Source: Frigoribacterium sp. CG_9.8
Lineage (GTDB): Bacteria > Actinomycetota > Actinomycetes > Actinomycetales > Microbacteriaceae
Reading direction: 5' to 3'
Assembly (NCBI RefSeq): GCF_015751965.1
Contig: NZ_JADOVH010000004.1
Coordinates: 1-64,000 of the forward strand
DNA: 64,000 nt
Numbering within the stretch: the first letter of the stretch is position 1; the number at the start of each line of letters is the position of its first letter. The notes beneath the pieces are model-generated. The model was not told the origin of the DNA, ran no database searches, and saw only the letters and a list, made by a program, of their open reading frames with translations. This document shows, in pieces, positions 51,826 through 62,184 of the stretch. A program made the translations under genes and the position numbers.

Positions 51826-52842
51826 ATGGTCGGCATTAATGAGGTCGCGCGCCGGGCGGGAGTTTCCGCGGCAACAGTCTCCCGCGCGCTCAGCGGCAAC
51901 GGAGCGGTTTCGGCTGGCGCGCGCGCGCGGGTCGAGTCTGCAGCCAACGATCTGCGCTATGTCGTGTCGTCCAATGCGTCAAGCCTCGCCTCCGGTCGAA
52001 CACGCAATGTCGGTGTGGTGGTGCCCCACCTTAACCGGTGGTTCTTCTCCTCAGTCGTCGAGGGGGCCGAGCGCGCGCTTCTGCGCAATGGCTACGACCT
52101 CACTCTGTATAACCTCAGTGGAGGTGGTGATGAGCGCCGCAGTGTGTTCGAACACTTCCTTCGTCGTCGGCGAGTGGATGCCGTGATCGCAGTCGCCCTG
52201 GAACTCACCGAAGTCGAAATCTCCGGTCTTCTCGCTCTCAACAAGCCGCTGGTGGGTGTTGGAGGGCCGCTGGCCGGGGTGCCATCTCTTGAAATCGACG
52301 AGGTGGCAATCGCTCGACTCGCGACTGAACACTTGATCATGCTCGGTCACACCACAATCCTTCACATCGGCGGCTCATCCCAGGAAGACACCAACTTCCA
52401 TATCGGAAGTCACCGCCGTACTGGCTTCGCGCAGGCGATGACCACCGCGGGGCTCCCCGTGCCCGCACGATCGATGATCTCCTCGAACTTCACCGTCGCC
52501 GGTGGCTACGCTCATGCTAAACAGGCGCTGGGTCATCCGCACCATCGTCCCACCGCCATTTTCGCCGCATCCGACGAGATGGCAATCGGAGCCCATCTTG
52601 CCGCGCGTGACCTCGGGCTCACCGTGCCGCAGGACCTCTCGATCATTGGGATCGACGATCACGAACTCGCGGAGTTCTTCCAGCTCACCACTGTCGCCCA
52701 GTTCCCAAAGGGCCAGGGCGAACTGGCTGCCGAGATTCTCATCGCCCAGCTCGAGCCGTCACGACGTGAGGAACCGGCGTTGCGTGTGACGTTGCCGTTC
52801 GAGCTCATCGTGCGGTCGAGTACTGCGCGACCGCGCGACTGA
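51826..52842 (+). CDS. LacI-family transcriptional regulator (probable maltodextrin regulator)
   Basis: The 338-residue regulator has the LacI helix-turn-helix INEVARRAGVSAATVSRALSG and hinge ASSLASGRT, then a periplasmic-binding-protein-like sensor domain (NVGVVVPHLNRWFFSSVVEG to PQDLSIIGIDDHELAE). It is convergent with the malG-like gene and probably controls the adjacent sugar importer, whose leader carries two LacI-type operators. The exact sugar is not shown by sequence. Confidence 0.9.
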   Translation: MVGINEVARRAGVSAATVSRALSGNGAVSAGARARVESAANDLRYVVSSNASSLASGRTRNVGVVVPHLNRWFFSSVVEGAERALLRNGYDLTLYNLSGGGDERRSVFEHFLRRRRVDAVIAVALELTEVEISGLLALNKPLVGVGGPLAGVPSLEIDEVAIARLATEHLIMLGHTTILHIGGSSQEDTNFHIGSHRRTGFAQAMTTAGLPVPARSMISSNFTVAGGYAHAKQALGHPHHRPTAIFAASDEMAIGAHLAARDLGLTVPQDLSIIGIDDHELAEFFQLTTVAQFPKGQGELAAEILIAQLEPSRREEPALRVTLPFELIVRSSTARPRD

Positions 52843-52862
52843 CTCGCCAGTTACGCGTATTC

Positions 52863-53786
52863 CTACTTTACCGAGCCGGAAATCAGCCCGCCGACGATGT
52901 ATTTCTGTAACAGGAGGAACACGATCATCACGGGAACCGCGGCGAGCACCGCGCCGGCAGCGAAGATGCTCCAGTTGTTGGAGAGGGCCTGCGAGACAAA
53001 ACTGTAAAGGCCAACCGCGAGCGTCTGCGTGGTCGGGTCGGTGAGCATGATGCTGGCGAGTACGTATTCCCCCGTCGTAGCGATGAATGACAGCAGCCCG
53101 ACGACCGCGAGTATCGGGGCGACGAGACGCAGGATGATCGTGAAGAAGATTTGCGCGTGACTTGCGCCGTCGATCTTCGCTGCCTCGTCGATCGAGATCG
53201 GGACGGTGCTGAAGAACCCGTACATCAGGTACGTGTTCACCCCGAGGGCGCCACCGAGATAGACGAAGATCAGCCCGAGCTGAGTGCCGAGGCCGAGCGC
53301 TGGAATCACAGTTCCGATCGACGACAGGAGCAGGAACAGGGCGACCACCGCGAGGAACTGCGGGAACATCTGGATGAGAATGAGCGAGAGCAGTCCGACA
53401 CGACGCCCGCGGAACCGCATCCGCGAGAAGGCATAGGCAGCCATCGCGCCGAGGAACACCGTCATGCCCGACGTGATGAAGGAGATTGCCAGGCTGTTGA
53501 GGAACCAGTATGCATATGGCTGGTCGGGATTGGTGAACAGAGTGATGTAGTTGGAGAAGTCGATGGTGCCGAACAGCTGGTTCGAGCCGGCGAGAGTTCC
53601 GGCTGGGTTGAGGGATGCCGAGAGCACATAGAGCAGCGGGAACACGGCGAACACAACGGCGAAAAGCGCGATGAGATGCCGCCAACCGGTGTCACGGGCC
53701 CAGCGAGAAAAGGTGAACGGCCGCTTCGTGTGCACGTACACCCGCTCGGGTTTTGCGGCAACGGGCTGCTCTGTTTTGATCGTCAT
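52863..53786 (-). CDS. Maltodextrin-type ABC transporter permease (MalG-like)
   Basis: The 307-residue inner-membrane permease has six helices after an N-terminal cytoplasmic stretch. The conserved coupling loop is EAAKIDGASHAQIFFTIILR. It pairs with the MalF-like permease, whose stop lies one base upstream. No matching ATPase gene is in the window, so a shared MsiK-type ATPase elsewhere is likely. Confidence 0.9.
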   Translation of the reverse strand: MTIKTEQPVAAKPERVYVHTKRPFTFSRWARDTGWRHLIALFAVVFAVFPLLYVLSASLNPAGTLAGSNQLFGTIDFSNYITLFTNPDQPYAYWFLNSLAISFITSGMTVFLGAMAAYAFSRMRFRGRRVGLLSLILIQMFPQFLAVVALFLLLSSIGTVIPALGLGTQLGLIFVYLGGALGVNTYLMYGFFSTVPISIDEAAKIDGASHAQIFFTIILRLVAPILAVVGLLSFIATTGEYVLASIMLTDPTTQTLAVGLYSFVSQALSNNWSIFAAGAVLAAVPVMIVFLLLQKYIVGGLISGSVK

Positions 53787-53787
53787 G

Positions 53788-55434
53788 TCAGTTGATGTCC
53801 TCCAGTGCCTTGGTGCGGCGGAATGCGATGATGGAGATGGCCCCGACGAGCAGGAAGATCAGGATGGATAGCGCGCTCGCAAGGCCGTAGTCCCGCGCAC
53901 CACCCTGACCGAATGCCACTTTGTAGACCATCGTGATGAGCAGGTCAGTCGAACCGATGTCGAACGTGGTGTCGGAAAATCGCGGCCACCCCCGCGTGAG
54001 CATGTAAATCACGTTGAAGTTGTTGAAGTTAAACGCGAACGAAGCGATAAGCAATGGCGCGATCGAGACCAGGAGCAGCGGAAGCTTGATCGAGCGGAAG
54101 GCCCGCCAGGGCCCCGCTCCGTCCACCCGCGCCGCCTCGTTAAGTTCTTCCGGCAGCGACTGGAGTGCGCCGGTGCAGACCAGGAACATGTAGGGGTAGC
54201 CAAGCCAGACGTTCACGAGAATCACGCTGAACTGCGCGAGCAGCGGAGCCGTGAGCCACGGGATCTGCGCCCCACCGAACAGCACTTGGTTCACGAAGCC
54301 GAACTCGGGGTTCAGCAGGCCGGCCCAGACCAGTCCGGAAAGATAAACCGGGAAGGCATAGGGAAGGATCACCAGCACGCGATACAACTTCTTGCCGCGC
54401 AGCGTCGGATGGTTCAACACCATGGCGAGGAACAGCCCGAGCGCGAAGGTGAGCAGCACCGACATGATAGAAAACACGGAGGTCCAGATGGTCACCCGCA
54501 GCAGTGGGCCGCTCAGCTGAGTGTTGGTGAAGGCCTCGGTGAAGTTCTTAAACCCGACCTCGATCTTCCACCCCGGGGTGAGCTGCTGCCCGCCGGATGT
54601 CACGAACTCGCCCTTCCCGTCATCGAGGTATACCGCTCCCGAGCCGTCGGTGAAGGTGTCCGTCTTCTGGTCGTAAGCGAGGTCCGACTTGTACAGGTAG
54701 GCGCTGCTCGCGTCATCCGTGCGAAGTGAACCGCCGCCCGGGTCGGACGAGACAGGCACGGATATTGCGGTGATCTTCTCCTGGTCGGAAAGAACCTGGG
54801 AAAGGGTGAGCGTCTCGTAGCCGGCCAGCCCGGTGCCGGCTCCTGTGTCGTCACGGGTTGGATTCCTCGCCTCCGTCAGAGGCTGGGTGTCCGATCCGAT
54901 CGAAACGACACCCTTTGGATCGGTGGCGATGAAGTAAAACTGGCCGTCTTTGCGCAGGATGTTGACCGCGTAGGTGGGCGAATCGGGTACGCGCTTCTGT
55001 GCGGCGCCCTGGATGGCGGAAATGGCATCCGCCTTAGTGCTGTTGTGGCCGTCGCTGTAGTTAGTGAAGGCGATGTAGCCGCTGAAGAAGATGACGAAGA
55101 TCTGGAAGATCACGAGGAAGACCACGCCGGGCGTGAGGTACTTACCCGGCAGTCGTTTGCCCTTGCCGAGATAGATCCAGTTGATCAGCCCGGCGATGAC
55201 CACCGTGACGGCGAGCGGAATCCACATCTGCAGCGCTGACATGGCGAAGACAAGCCAGACTGCGAAGGCGTCGAACAATCCGAGGAGAATAATCTTGATC
55301 ACGAGGCCGAGGGTCCCCCGGTTGCCCCCGACGAATCCGGCGGCAGTGCGGCGGGATGCGGCGGTGGATGCTCGACCGCTTTGCCGTGGTTTGTCGGGGG
55401 TGGGAGGCTTCGGCACTGAAGCTGTTTTCGCCAT
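53788..55434 (-). CDS. Maltodextrin-type ABC transporter permease (MalF-like)
   Basis: At 548 residues this permease has two N-terminal helices, a large extracytoplasmic loop of about 200 residues (between about residues 120 and 310) as in MalF, then the core helices with the coupling loop ELNEAARVDGAGPWRAFRSI. The N-terminus is Ser/Thr/Pro-rich. The big loop marks a maltose/maltodextrin-type system. Positioned between the binding-protein and MalG-like genes. Confidence 0.9.
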   Translation of the reverse strand: MAKTASVPKPPTPDKPRQSGRASTAASRRTAAGFVGGNRGTLGLVIKIILLGLFDAFAVWLVFAMSALQMWIPLAVTVVIAGLINWIYLGKGKRLPGKYLTPGVVFLVIFQIFVIFFSGYIAFTNYSDGHNSTKADAISAIQGAAQKRVPDSPTYAVNILRKDGQFYFIATDPKGVVSIGSDTQPLTEARNPTRDDTGAGTGLAGYETLTLSQVLSDQEKITAISVPVSSDPGGGSLRTDDASSAYLYKSDLAYDQKTDTFTDGSGAVYLDDGKGEFVTSGGQQLTPGWKIEVGFKNFTEAFTNTQLSGPLLRVTIWTSVFSIMSVLLTFALGLFLAMVLNHPTLRGKKLYRVLVILPYAFPVYLSGLVWAGLLNPEFGFVNQVLFGGAQIPWLTAPLLAQFSVILVNVWLGYPYMFLVCTGALQSLPEELNEAARVDGAGPWRAFRSIKLPLLLVSIAPLLIASFAFNFNNFNVIYMLTRGWPRFSDTTFDIGSTDLLITMVYKVAFGQGGARDYGLASALSILIFLLVGAISIIAFRRTKALEDIN

Positions 55435-55496
55435 GGTTTTCGGATACCTCGGTTGTGGGACGGTGCAGTTCAGACGGGGATGAAAAGCTGTGCCGG

Positions 55497-55528
55497 AGGC
55501 CGGAACGCTCGCAAGAGCATCCCGGCCT
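55497..55528 (-). terminator. Hairpin between malE-like and malF-like genes
   Basis: A stem AGGCCGG/CCGGCCT, a 3-by-3 internal loop and an inner GCTC/GAGC stem close on a GCAA tetraloop. There is no T-run. In sugar-importer operons such intergenic hairpins stabilise the upstream binding-protein message and lower permease expression, which fits here (inference). Confidence 0.65.
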
Positions 55529-55542
55529 GCCGTGGAGTGTGC

Positions 55543-56799
55543 CTAACCGGCGATCTTCGCCTTCACGTTGGCCACTGCGGTCTTCCACACTGTGGCGGGA
55601 TCACCCTGGCCCTTGATAAGCGCGAGCTCGGCAGATCCCCAGTCCGCCCAAACGGACCCCATCTGCGGGATCGATGGCATCGGAACGCCGTTGAGGCCGA
55701 CCTTGCCGAACGCCTGGACGTCCGGGTTGGATGCCGAGATCTTCCTGAACGCGCTGGTCAGCGCCGGAGCGCGGTCGCCCACCTCGTAGAGCTTTTCCTG
55801 CACTGCATCGGTGCCGAGGTAGTTCACCAGGAACTTGGTCGCGGCAACCTTGTTCTTGCTCTTGGCACTGACGAAGAACGCGTTGATGCCGAGGAACGGT
55901 TGTGCAGGCTCTCCTCCGGCGCTAGGCAACGGGTCGATAGCGTACTTGATGCCGGCCTTCTTGATCGCTCCGATATTCCATGGGCCGGTCAGGAGGTAGG
56001 GAGCTTCGCCGTTCTCGAACGACGTCGCGGCGATTTCAGCGGTGATATTCGGGTTGAGGATTCCTTCCGCGCCCCAGGTCTTTAGCGCCGCGGCAAACTT
56101 CACTCCAGCGGGGTCACCAAGAGTCAGATTTGATGCGTCGTAAGAGCCATCGGAGTTCTGCGCGAACACCGACGAACCGAAGGAGGTCTGCAGCGGGTAT
56201 AGGTGATAGGGGTCGCCCTGCTTCGGATCAAGACCAAGCAGGAACGGGTACTTCGCGCTCCCCGCGGCAACAGACGCCTTGCCGGTGCTGATCAGGTCGT
56301 CAAAGGTCTTTGCCGCGGTCGGTGCCAGCGCGGTGTTACGTACCATCGCAATATTTTCGATCGAGTACGGGAGGCCGTAGACGTTCCCGTCATAGGTGAC
56401 AGCCTGGATGGCGACCTTCGCGTATTTGCTCGCAGAATCTCCGAGCTGGATTGGTGCGACGACGCCGTTCTGCACGTATGCGCCGAGCTTGTCATGTGGG
56501 CTCACGATGATGTCAGGGCCTTTGCCGGTGGGCACCTGGCTGATGAAGTCCTGGTCGACAGTCGCAAAGTCCTTAATGACAAACTTCACTGTCACGCCGG
56601 TGTCCTTTTTGAACTGTGTGGCAACCGCTTTGAGGGCCGGTGCGCGAAGAGCATCAGTCCACAGCGTGAGCGTCGAGGATCCCGTCGAGGTGCCGCTCGT
56701 CGTGCTTGACGAGGCCGAGCATCCGGTGAGTGCGGCAGAGCTGAGCGCGGTAATAAGGAGCGCCGCTGCGGCTATTCGGGCCTTGGGGGTCACCTTCAT
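55543..56799 (-). CDS. Maltodextrin-type substrate-binding lipoprotein (MalE-like)
   Basis: The 418-residue sugar-binding lipoprotein has a signal peptide and lipobox (SSAALTGCSAS), then LTLWTDALRAPALKAVATQF, the family signature region DIIVSPHDKLGAYV and GEAPYLLTGPWNIGAIKKAGI. It feeds the MalF/MalG-like permeases. ATG 56799 has a GGAAGG box, and upstream in-frame codons run into the operator region. Two LacI-type operators lie upstream. Confidence 0.92.
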   Translation of the reverse strand: MKVTPKARIAAAALLITALSSAALTGCSASSSTTSGTSTGSSTLTLWTDALRAPALKAVATQFKKDTGVTVKFVIKDFATVDQDFISQVPTGKGPDIIVSPHDKLGAYVQNGVVAPIQLGDSASKYAKVAIQAVTYDGNVYGLPYSIENIAMVRNTALAPTAAKTFDDLISTGKASVAAGSAKYPFLLGLDPKQGDPYHLYPLQTSFGSSVFAQNSDGSYDASNLTLGDPAGVKFAAALKTWGAEGILNPNITAEIAATSFENGEAPYLLTGPWNIGAIKKAGIKYAIDPLPSAGGEPAQPFLGINAFFVSAKSKNKVAATKFLVNYLGTDAVQEKLYEVGDRAPALTSAFRKISASNPDVQAFGKVGLNGVPMPSIPQMGSVWADWGSAELALIKGQGDPATVWKTAVANVKAKIAG

Positions 56800-56881
56800 T
56801 GGTGGGCCTTCCTGTTCGATGTGATGGGAATTGCGCCCACCCCAAAGCAGAGGCGAGGGAAGGGGACAATCTCCCGAATTA

Positions 56882-56897
56882 TTGCAAGCGCTTCCAG
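56882..56897. promoter_or_regulatory. LacI-family operator upstream of malE-like gene
   Basis: TTGCAAGCGCTTCCAG is a 16-bp imperfect palindrome with a central CG, matching the TTGnAAnCGnTTnCAA pattern of LacI/MalR operators. It lies 83 bp upstream of the malE-like start. Confidence 0.72.
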
Positions 56898-57015
56898 TTA
56901 TAGCAAGGTGGTGAGGGAAAGGCAAGAACCCTGTTATGTCCGCTACCTTCAGGAGCCTGAACCAGCAAAAAGAACGATGGCGACCCCCAAAAGTTATCAT
57001 CGGTCTACCCCCGGC

Positions 57016-57031
57016 TTGAAAACGCTTGCAT
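57016..57031. promoter_or_regulatory. Second LacI-family operator
   Basis: TTGAAAACGCTTGCAT has the same central-CG palindromic pattern. It lies 134 bp from the first site, a spacing compatible with DNA looping between two repressor dimers. It may also influence the divergent membrane-protein gene at 57131. Confidence 0.68.
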
Positions 57032-57082
57032 AAAGTTCAGGCATGCTGCGACGTGCCTTTCTCCACGGCCGACAGGCGCAGC

Positions 57083-57101
57083 GCTCTCGCAAAGCGAGAG
57101 C
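57083..57101. promoter_or_regulatory. Short perfect hairpin upstream of the membrane-protein gene
   Basis: GCTCTCGC and GCGAGAGC pair perfectly around an AAA loop, 30 bp before the start at 57131. It could be the end of an RNA structure or a protein-binding palindrome. No T-run is seen. Confidence 0.5.
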
Positions 57102-57130
57102 CGTACAGCCCGCTCACGTAGCATGACGAC

Positions 57131-57820
57131 ATGTCAGCGCGCCCCGCTCTCGCCTATCTGGCCATTGCCCTCCCCCCGCTGATTCTTGCCGCGGTCGGCG
57201 TCACACACCCGACGCAGCTCTCCGCGTCGTCAGCTCAATACTGGCGAGACCTGCACATCGCGATCCTGCCGGGTTTCCCCCTGCTGGCCCTCGCGCCGTG
57301 GCTGGTGGCGCGCGGTGCGGGCGCCGTGTTCGCCTGGGTCGTCGGCGTTCTCGCCTTTTTCTACGCCGCGTTCTACACCGCGCTCGATGTGCTGGCAGGA
57401 ATCGGGGCGGGCGCGCTGAGAGTCGACGGCATGGGGATGGCCACCGGCACGGTCTTCTCCCTCGGCGGCCGCATCGGCGAGGTGGGGAGTATTGCCTTCA
57501 TCGCGGCATCCGCCATCGCGTGCGCCACGGCGATCGTGCGATCGCGCGCTGCTGCTATTGCACCGTCGCTGCTCCTGCTTGTGGGGGCGGTGCTCTTTCT
57601 TCGGGCCCACATCTTTTTTCCAGTCGGGGTAATCGGCCAACTCTGTCTCGCACTCGGCGGGGTGTGGCTGTACTTCGTTGTCGAACAATCGGGATCGGCC
57701 CGCGCCATCCTCGTTGCGCCGGTCAACGGCGCCGCGGTTCAGACCGACCAACCGATGACCTCAGCCAGAGCGCGTGGCTCGTCGATGGGCAGTCGGCAGA
57801 CGAAATCCCGGCAGAAGTAG
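57131..57820 (+). CDS. Polytopic membrane protein, unknown
   Basis: This 229-residue protein has about six helices and a basic C-terminal tail. Motif-like features include [22 protein letters not shown] and [28 protein letters not shown] do not recognise a named family. It begins at ATG 57131. Its last 82 bp overlap the convergent DUF255 gene, so either the C-terminal tail is genuine or the gene ends at an earlier functional boundary. Confidence 0.68.
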   Translation: MSARPALAYLAIALPPLILAAVGVTHPTQLSASSAQYWRDLHIAILPGFPLLALAPWLVARGAGAVFAWVVGVLAFFYAAFYTALDVLAGIGAGALRVDGMGMATGTVFSLGGRIGEVGSIAFIAASAIACATAIVRSRAAAIAPSLLLLVGAVLFLRAHIFFPVGVIGQLCLALGGVWLYFVVEQSGSARAILVAPVNGAAVQTDQPMTSARARGSSMGSRQTKSRQK

Positions 57821-59703
57821 GCTGCTTCGCGATCTCGGCCAACAAACAGCTCGAACCCTCCCTCGGCGAAAGCCGCGGCCTGGGCGCGGGTCACAACGGC
57901 GACGACCAGTCCGCTGCGGTACGAGGTCCTGGCAATGGTGGCCAGCTGGGAATGGGGGTCGTCACTCACCACAACCAGTTGCTCGACCGGCCGGGAGGCA
58001 GCGGATGCCACCGCGAGTGTCGCCCCGAATGATATCGGTCGCGGCGCGGCGAGAGGCAACAGTCGCCGGATCACCCCGTCTGCAGCCTCCCTGTAGCGCA
58101 CATCCCCCGTGAGCAGATGGAGCGAAACGCAGGCCCGCGCCATGGCACTCAACCCCGAGGGGTACGCCCCCTCAGATGGGTCGTGCTCGATGGCGCTCCC
58201 GTGGGCGACGAGCACCGGATCCGCCCCTCCCGGTACACCGAAAATACCGGCTCCGGCCGCATCACGGGTCTGATCCACCAGCGATCGGGCGACCGCGGCA
58301 TACTGGGCGTCACCGCTGGCTGCCGCGAGCTCCAGCAGGCCGGTCGCGAGCATGCCGTAGTCCTCGAGGGTGGCACACGCCGTCGACATCCGGCCGCCGA
58401 TGGATGCCCGCACGAGCGTTCCGTCGCTGCGCAGATGGCTGCCGATCACCGCGTCAGCCGCGCGCCGGGCGGCCGTGATCCACGGTGCGCGGTCGAGGGC
58501 GAATCCCGCGGTCGCGAGAGCCCCGATGGCAAGGCCGTTCCACCCGGTGAGGATTTTGGCATCGATCGCAGGAGGCGTCTGCGGCTGGCGCTCGGCGGCA
58601 CTGAGTGCAAAGTACGCGCCCTCCAACCGCACCCCATCGACGGTGCTTTCGCTGTCTTGTGCGGAGGCGAAACCGCCATCCGGCTGCTGCATCACCTCGA
58701 TGAGGAACCCGGCAATGCCCTCCGCGATTTCGATGGCACTATTCCGCGCCTCGGCATCGAGCTGGGCGAGCCGGGTGAACGCGGTGAGCAGCTGGGCATT
58801 GTCGTACAGCATTCGCTCGAAGTGCGGATCATGCCAGTCCCGTTTCGTCGCATAGCGAAAGAACCCGCCCTCCACGCGGTCTCGCAGCGCAGCGATGGGC
58901 TGGCTCTCTGTCACACCCTGGCCCTCTGCGACGCCCTGCCCCGAGACCGCCGCAAGGCAGCGTGAGGCAAGCCCCAAGGCAGACGAGCGCAGGTCCGACG
59001 AGTCTCTCGACGACACATCACTCGCGGCCGCGTATTCGAGCAGAAAGAGCAGCACCGGAGCGACCGGGAATTTCGGGGCACCGCCGAATCCGCCGAATCC
59101 GGCATCCTCGTAAGCGAGTAGTTCTTCGACCGCGGCGGCGAGTAGGTCCCCGACAGGCCTCTCCCCCGTGGCTTTCTCGGCTGGAGCTACGGCCAGTCGA
59201 TCGGCCGACTGTCGCAGCGCGTCGGCGACCGCGGCCGCACTCGTCTCGACCTGCGGGCGGCGAGTGGTCCAGGCATCCGCAACCGCGTCGAGCACCTGCG
59301 CGAACGACGGCAGCTCCCCCACTGCGACCGGCGGCCAGTAGGTGCCTGCGTAAAATGCCTTCCCCTCCGGAGTGACGAAGACATTCAGCGGCCACCCCAG
59401 GTTGCCGGTGAAGGCTCCCGCGGCGGCGAGATAGCTGGCGTCAACATCGGGATGCTCCTCCCGGTCTACTTTGATCGCCACGAAATCCGCACCGAGGCGA
59501 GCGGCGATCACGGGATCGCTGAAGCTTTCCCGAGACATCACATGACACCAGTGACAGGTCGAATAGCCGATCGAGACCAGAACCGGCACATCGCGTCGAC
59601 GCGCCTCGGCGAAGGCCTCATCACCCCATTCGAACCAGTCAACGGGATTCGACGCGTGCGAGCGCAAGTAGGGGCTCACAGCATCCGTTAGTCGATCAGC
59701 CAT
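57739..59703 (-). CDS. Thioredoxin-domain / DUF255 protein (YyaL-like)
   Basis: At 654 residues the N-terminal thioredoxin-like domain contains [17 protein letters not shown], a CxxC motif typical of the spermatogenesis-associated SSP411/YyaL family. An alpha/alpha-barrel C-terminal part follows ([40 protein letters not shown]). ATG 59703 begins the conserved [19 protein letters not shown]. The function of the family is unproven; proposals include sugar epimerase-like or redox roles. Confidence 0.9.
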   Translation of the reverse strand: MADRLTDAVSPYLRSHASNPVDWFEWGDEAFAEARRRDVPVLVSIGYSTCHWCHVMSRESFSDPVIAARLGADFVAIKVDREEHPDVDASYLAAAGAFTGNLGWPLNVFVTPEGKAFYAGTYWPPVAVGELPSFAQVLDAVADAWTTRRPQVETSAAAVADALRQSADRLAVAPAEKATGERPVGDLLAAAVEELLAYEDAGFGGFGGAPKFPVAPVLLFLLEYAAASDVSSRDSSDLRSSALGLASRCLAAVSGQGVAEGQGVTESQPIAALRDRVEGGFFRYATKRDWHDPHFERMLYDNAQLLTAFTRLAQLDAEARNSAIEIAEGIAGFLIEVMQQPDGGFASAQDSESTVDGVRLEGAYFALSAAERQPQTPPAIDAKILTGWNGLAIGALATAGFALDRAPWITAARRAADAVIGSHLRSDGTLVRASIGGRMSTACATLEDYGMLATGLLELAAASGDAQYAAVARSLVDQTRDAAGAGIFGVPGGADPVLVAHGSAIEHDPSEGAYPSGLSAMARACVSLHLLTGDVRYREAADGVIRRLLPLAAPRPISFGATLAVASAASRPVEQLVVVSDDPHSQLATIARTSYRSGLVVAVVTRAQAAAFAEGGFELFVGRDREAAYFCRDFVCRLPIDEPRALAEVIGWSV

Positions 59704-59725
59704 GCCTCCAGCGTAGGCTCGCTGT

Positions 59726-60481
59726 GTGTCAACGACAGCCATCACTTTTATCGGCGGCCCCACCGCCCTGCTCGAATACGCGGGTCTGCGGATCGTCACC
59801 GATCCCACCTTCGACGGCCCCCAGGTCTACGAAAGTGCTGCCGAAACCACTCTGGTGAAGACCGCCGGACCGGCCATCGCCCGGCAGGATCTCGGGCCGG
59901 TCGACCTGGTACTGCTGTCGCACCACGGCCACAAGGACAACGTCGACTGGGAGGGTCTCGAACTCATCGCGCAGGGTGTGCCGACGCTGAGCACCCGGCA
60001 GGCCGCCAATGACCTCTTCGGAGGAAGCGTCATCGGACTCGACAACTGGGAGAGCTACGACTTGGGAGCGGTCACCATCACCGCGATGCCCGCGCTGCAC
60101 GGTCCACCCGGCTCGGAACCCCACGTCGGTCCCGTCATCGGGTTCATGCTCGAAGCCGCCGATGAACCGACGATCTACGTGAGTGGCGACAATGCGTCTC
60201 TTCCTCTGGTGCGGCAGATCGCCGGCCGCTTCGCCCCCGTCGACATCGCCCTTCTCTTCGCCGGGGCGGCCCGGATCGAGGCAATCGATGCCGACCTCAC
60301 CCTGAATTCGACCGATGCTGCGACCGCGGCCGTGGCACTCGGCGCGCGGCTCGTGGTCGGCCTCCACACCGAGGACTGGGCGCACTTCAGCCACACACGC
60401 GCGCAACTGGAGGCGGCCTTCGATAGCACCGGCGTCCTCGTCAGCACTCCTCGTGGCGTTCGCGTCGACCTGGGCAGCTAG
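59726..60481 (+). CDS. MBL-fold hydrolase (UlaG-like)
   Basis: The 251-residue metallo-beta-lactamase fold has [21 protein letters not shown] at the start, the metal motif [13 protein letters not shown], and [20 protein letters not shown], a layout seen in UlaG-like lactonase relatives. The HxHxDN form keeps most metal ligands. The GTG start is divergent from the DUF255 gene with 22 bp between. Its stop codon and that of recN share the palindrome CTAG. Substrate is unknown. Confidence 0.85.
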   Translation: MSTTAITFIGGPTALLEYAGLRIVTDPTFDGPQVYESAAETTLVKTAGPAIARQDLGPVDLVLLSHHGHKDNVDWEGLELIAQGVPTLSTRQAANDLFGGSVIGLDNWESYDLGAVTITAMPALHGPPGSEPHVGPVIGFMLEAADEPTIYVSGDNASLPLVRQIAGRFAPVDIALLFAGAARIEAIDADLTLNSTDAATAAVALGARLVVGLHTEDWAHFSHTRAQLEAAFDSTGVLVSTPRGVRVDLGS

Positions 60482-62184
60482 CGCGATTCGCTGTCGAGTG
60501 CCCGCGCGGTTTCGATGAGTTCACGGGCGTGTTGCAGCCCGCTCTCCGACCCGCTCAGGCCCGAGAGCAGCCGGGCCATCTCCTCGATCCGTTCTTCGCC
60601 CTGCAGCTGTTGCACGCTCGAGGCGGTCACCGCGCCGGCGCTGTCTTTCACCACGCGAAGGTGATTGGTGGAAAACGCTGCCACCTGGGCGAGATGGGTC
60701 ACCACGATCACCTGTGCGGTGCGCGCGAGCCGGGCGAGCCGACGGCCAATCTCGATCGCCGATGCCCCGCCAACACCGGCATCCACCTCGTCGAAAATGA
60801 AAGTGGGCACCGGGTCATTCCCGGCGATAACTACCTCGATCGCCAGCATCACCCGTGAAAGTTCGCCGCCGGATGCCCCGCGACCGAGCGGGCGGGGCTC
60901 TGCGCCGGGATGCGGGGCGAGCTGGATCGCCACGGCATCCCGTCCGCTCAGGCCGTAGTCCTGCCGATCGGTGACCTCGACCGTCAACCGTGCGTTCGGC
61001 ATCGCGAGGGCCACAAGCTCCTCGCTCACCCTCTCGCCGAGTTGAGCAGCGAAGTCGCGGCGCACCCGGCCGAGCTCGTCGGCGAGCTCGATAACCCTCG
61101 CACGATCGGTATCGACTTCGGCGCGCAGGCTGTCGATCCGATCGGAGTCTTGGTCGAGCTCGAGCAGCCTCGTGCTTCCACTGTCGAGGTAGCGAATCGC
61201 CTCGTCGAGGGTCGGCCCAAACTTGCGACTGATCTCCCCGAGCTCCGACCGCCGATCCTGCACGGCCTCCAGCTCCCGCGCGCTGTCGGAATCAAGACCA
61301 CCGAGGTAGCTCGAGAGCTGCGCCGACACATCGGCGACGAGATAACTCGCACTGGCCAGAGCCTCGACAATCGGGGCGAGAGTCGAATCGTGGCTCGCGA
61401 CGCGTTCGAGTTGGCGGCGGGCGGAATCCAATAGCCCGAGAGCATCCCGCGGCTCTATCAGATCATCGGATGACACCAGCTCATGAGCCTCGGAGGCCGC
61501 GAGCCGCAAATCCTCGAGATTGGTCAACCGGTCTGCTCGCTCGGCCAGCTCCGCATCCTCGCCGGTCTGCGGCGACACGGATTCGATCTCCGCCATCGCC
61601 TGGCGCAACTCGACAGCTTCGCTCTGCCGAGCCTCTTGCTCGGCCACGATCACGTCGAGCTCACCCTGGTTTGCCTGCCAACGTCGGTAGGTTGTCTGAT
61701 AGTCATCGAGCACGCTCGATAGGGCTGCCCCGGCGAAGCGGTCGAGCGCCTCACGCTGGGCTGTCGCCGATCGCAGGCGAACCTGGTCGGACTGTCCGTG
61801 CACGACCACCAGTTGCTCCCCGAGCTCCGCGAGCACGCTGACCGGCGCCGTGCGTCCTCCGACAGTCGCACGACTGCGTCCCTCTTGCGACACTGACCGC
61901 GCGAGAATGAGCTCGCCATCGTCCAGGTCGCCGCCGGCATCCCGCACACGCTCCGCAACCGCGCCATCCGAGGCGACGAGCCAACGTCCCTCCACCACGG
62001 CAGCTCCACTCCCCCGGCGAAGCACGGAACTGTCCGACCGCTCCCCGAGAAGCAGGCCGAGCGCGGTGACCACCATGGTCTTGCCAGCTCCGGTTTCCCC
62101 GGTGATGGCCGTGAATCCCGGCCCGAGCGGAAGTCTCGCTTCACCGATGACGCCGAGATCGCGAATGAAGATCTCTTCGATCAC
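60478..62184 (-). CDS. recN: DNA repair protein RecN
   Basis: RecN is an SMC-like ATPase of double-strand-break repair. The 568 residues have Walker A ITGETGAGKTMVVTA near the start, long coiled-coil regions in the middle, the signature GRGASGGELSRVMLAIE and Walker B FIFDEVDAGVGG. GTG 62184 overlaps the nadK stop by 4 bp, giving a coupled nadK-recN pair. Confidence 0.95.
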   Translation of the reverse strand: MIEEIFIRDLGVIGEARLPLGPGFTAITGETGAGKTMVVTALGLLLGERSDSSVLRRGSGAAVVEGRWLVASDGAVAERVRDAGGDLDDGELILARSVSQEGRSRATVGGRTAPVSVLAELGEQLVVVHGQSDQVRLRSATAQREALDRFAGAALSSVLDDYQTTYRRWQANQGELDVIVAEQEARQSEAVELRQAMAEIESVSPQTGEDAELAERADRLTNLEDLRLAASEAHELVSSDDLIEPRDALGLLDSARRQLERVASHDSTLAPIVEALASASYLVADVSAQLSSYLGGLDSDSARELEAVQDRRSELGEISRKFGPTLDEAIRYLDSGSTRLLELDQDSDRIDSLRAEVDTDRARVIELADELGRVRRDFAAQLGERVSEELVALAMPNARLTVEVTDRQDYGLSGRDAVAIQLAPHPGAEPRPLGRGASGGELSRVMLAIEVVIAGNDPVPTFIFDEVDAGVGGASAIEIGRRLARLARTAQVIVVTHLAQVAAFSTNHLRVVKDSAGAVTASSVQQLQGEERIEEMARLLSGLSGSESGLQHARELIETARALDSESR

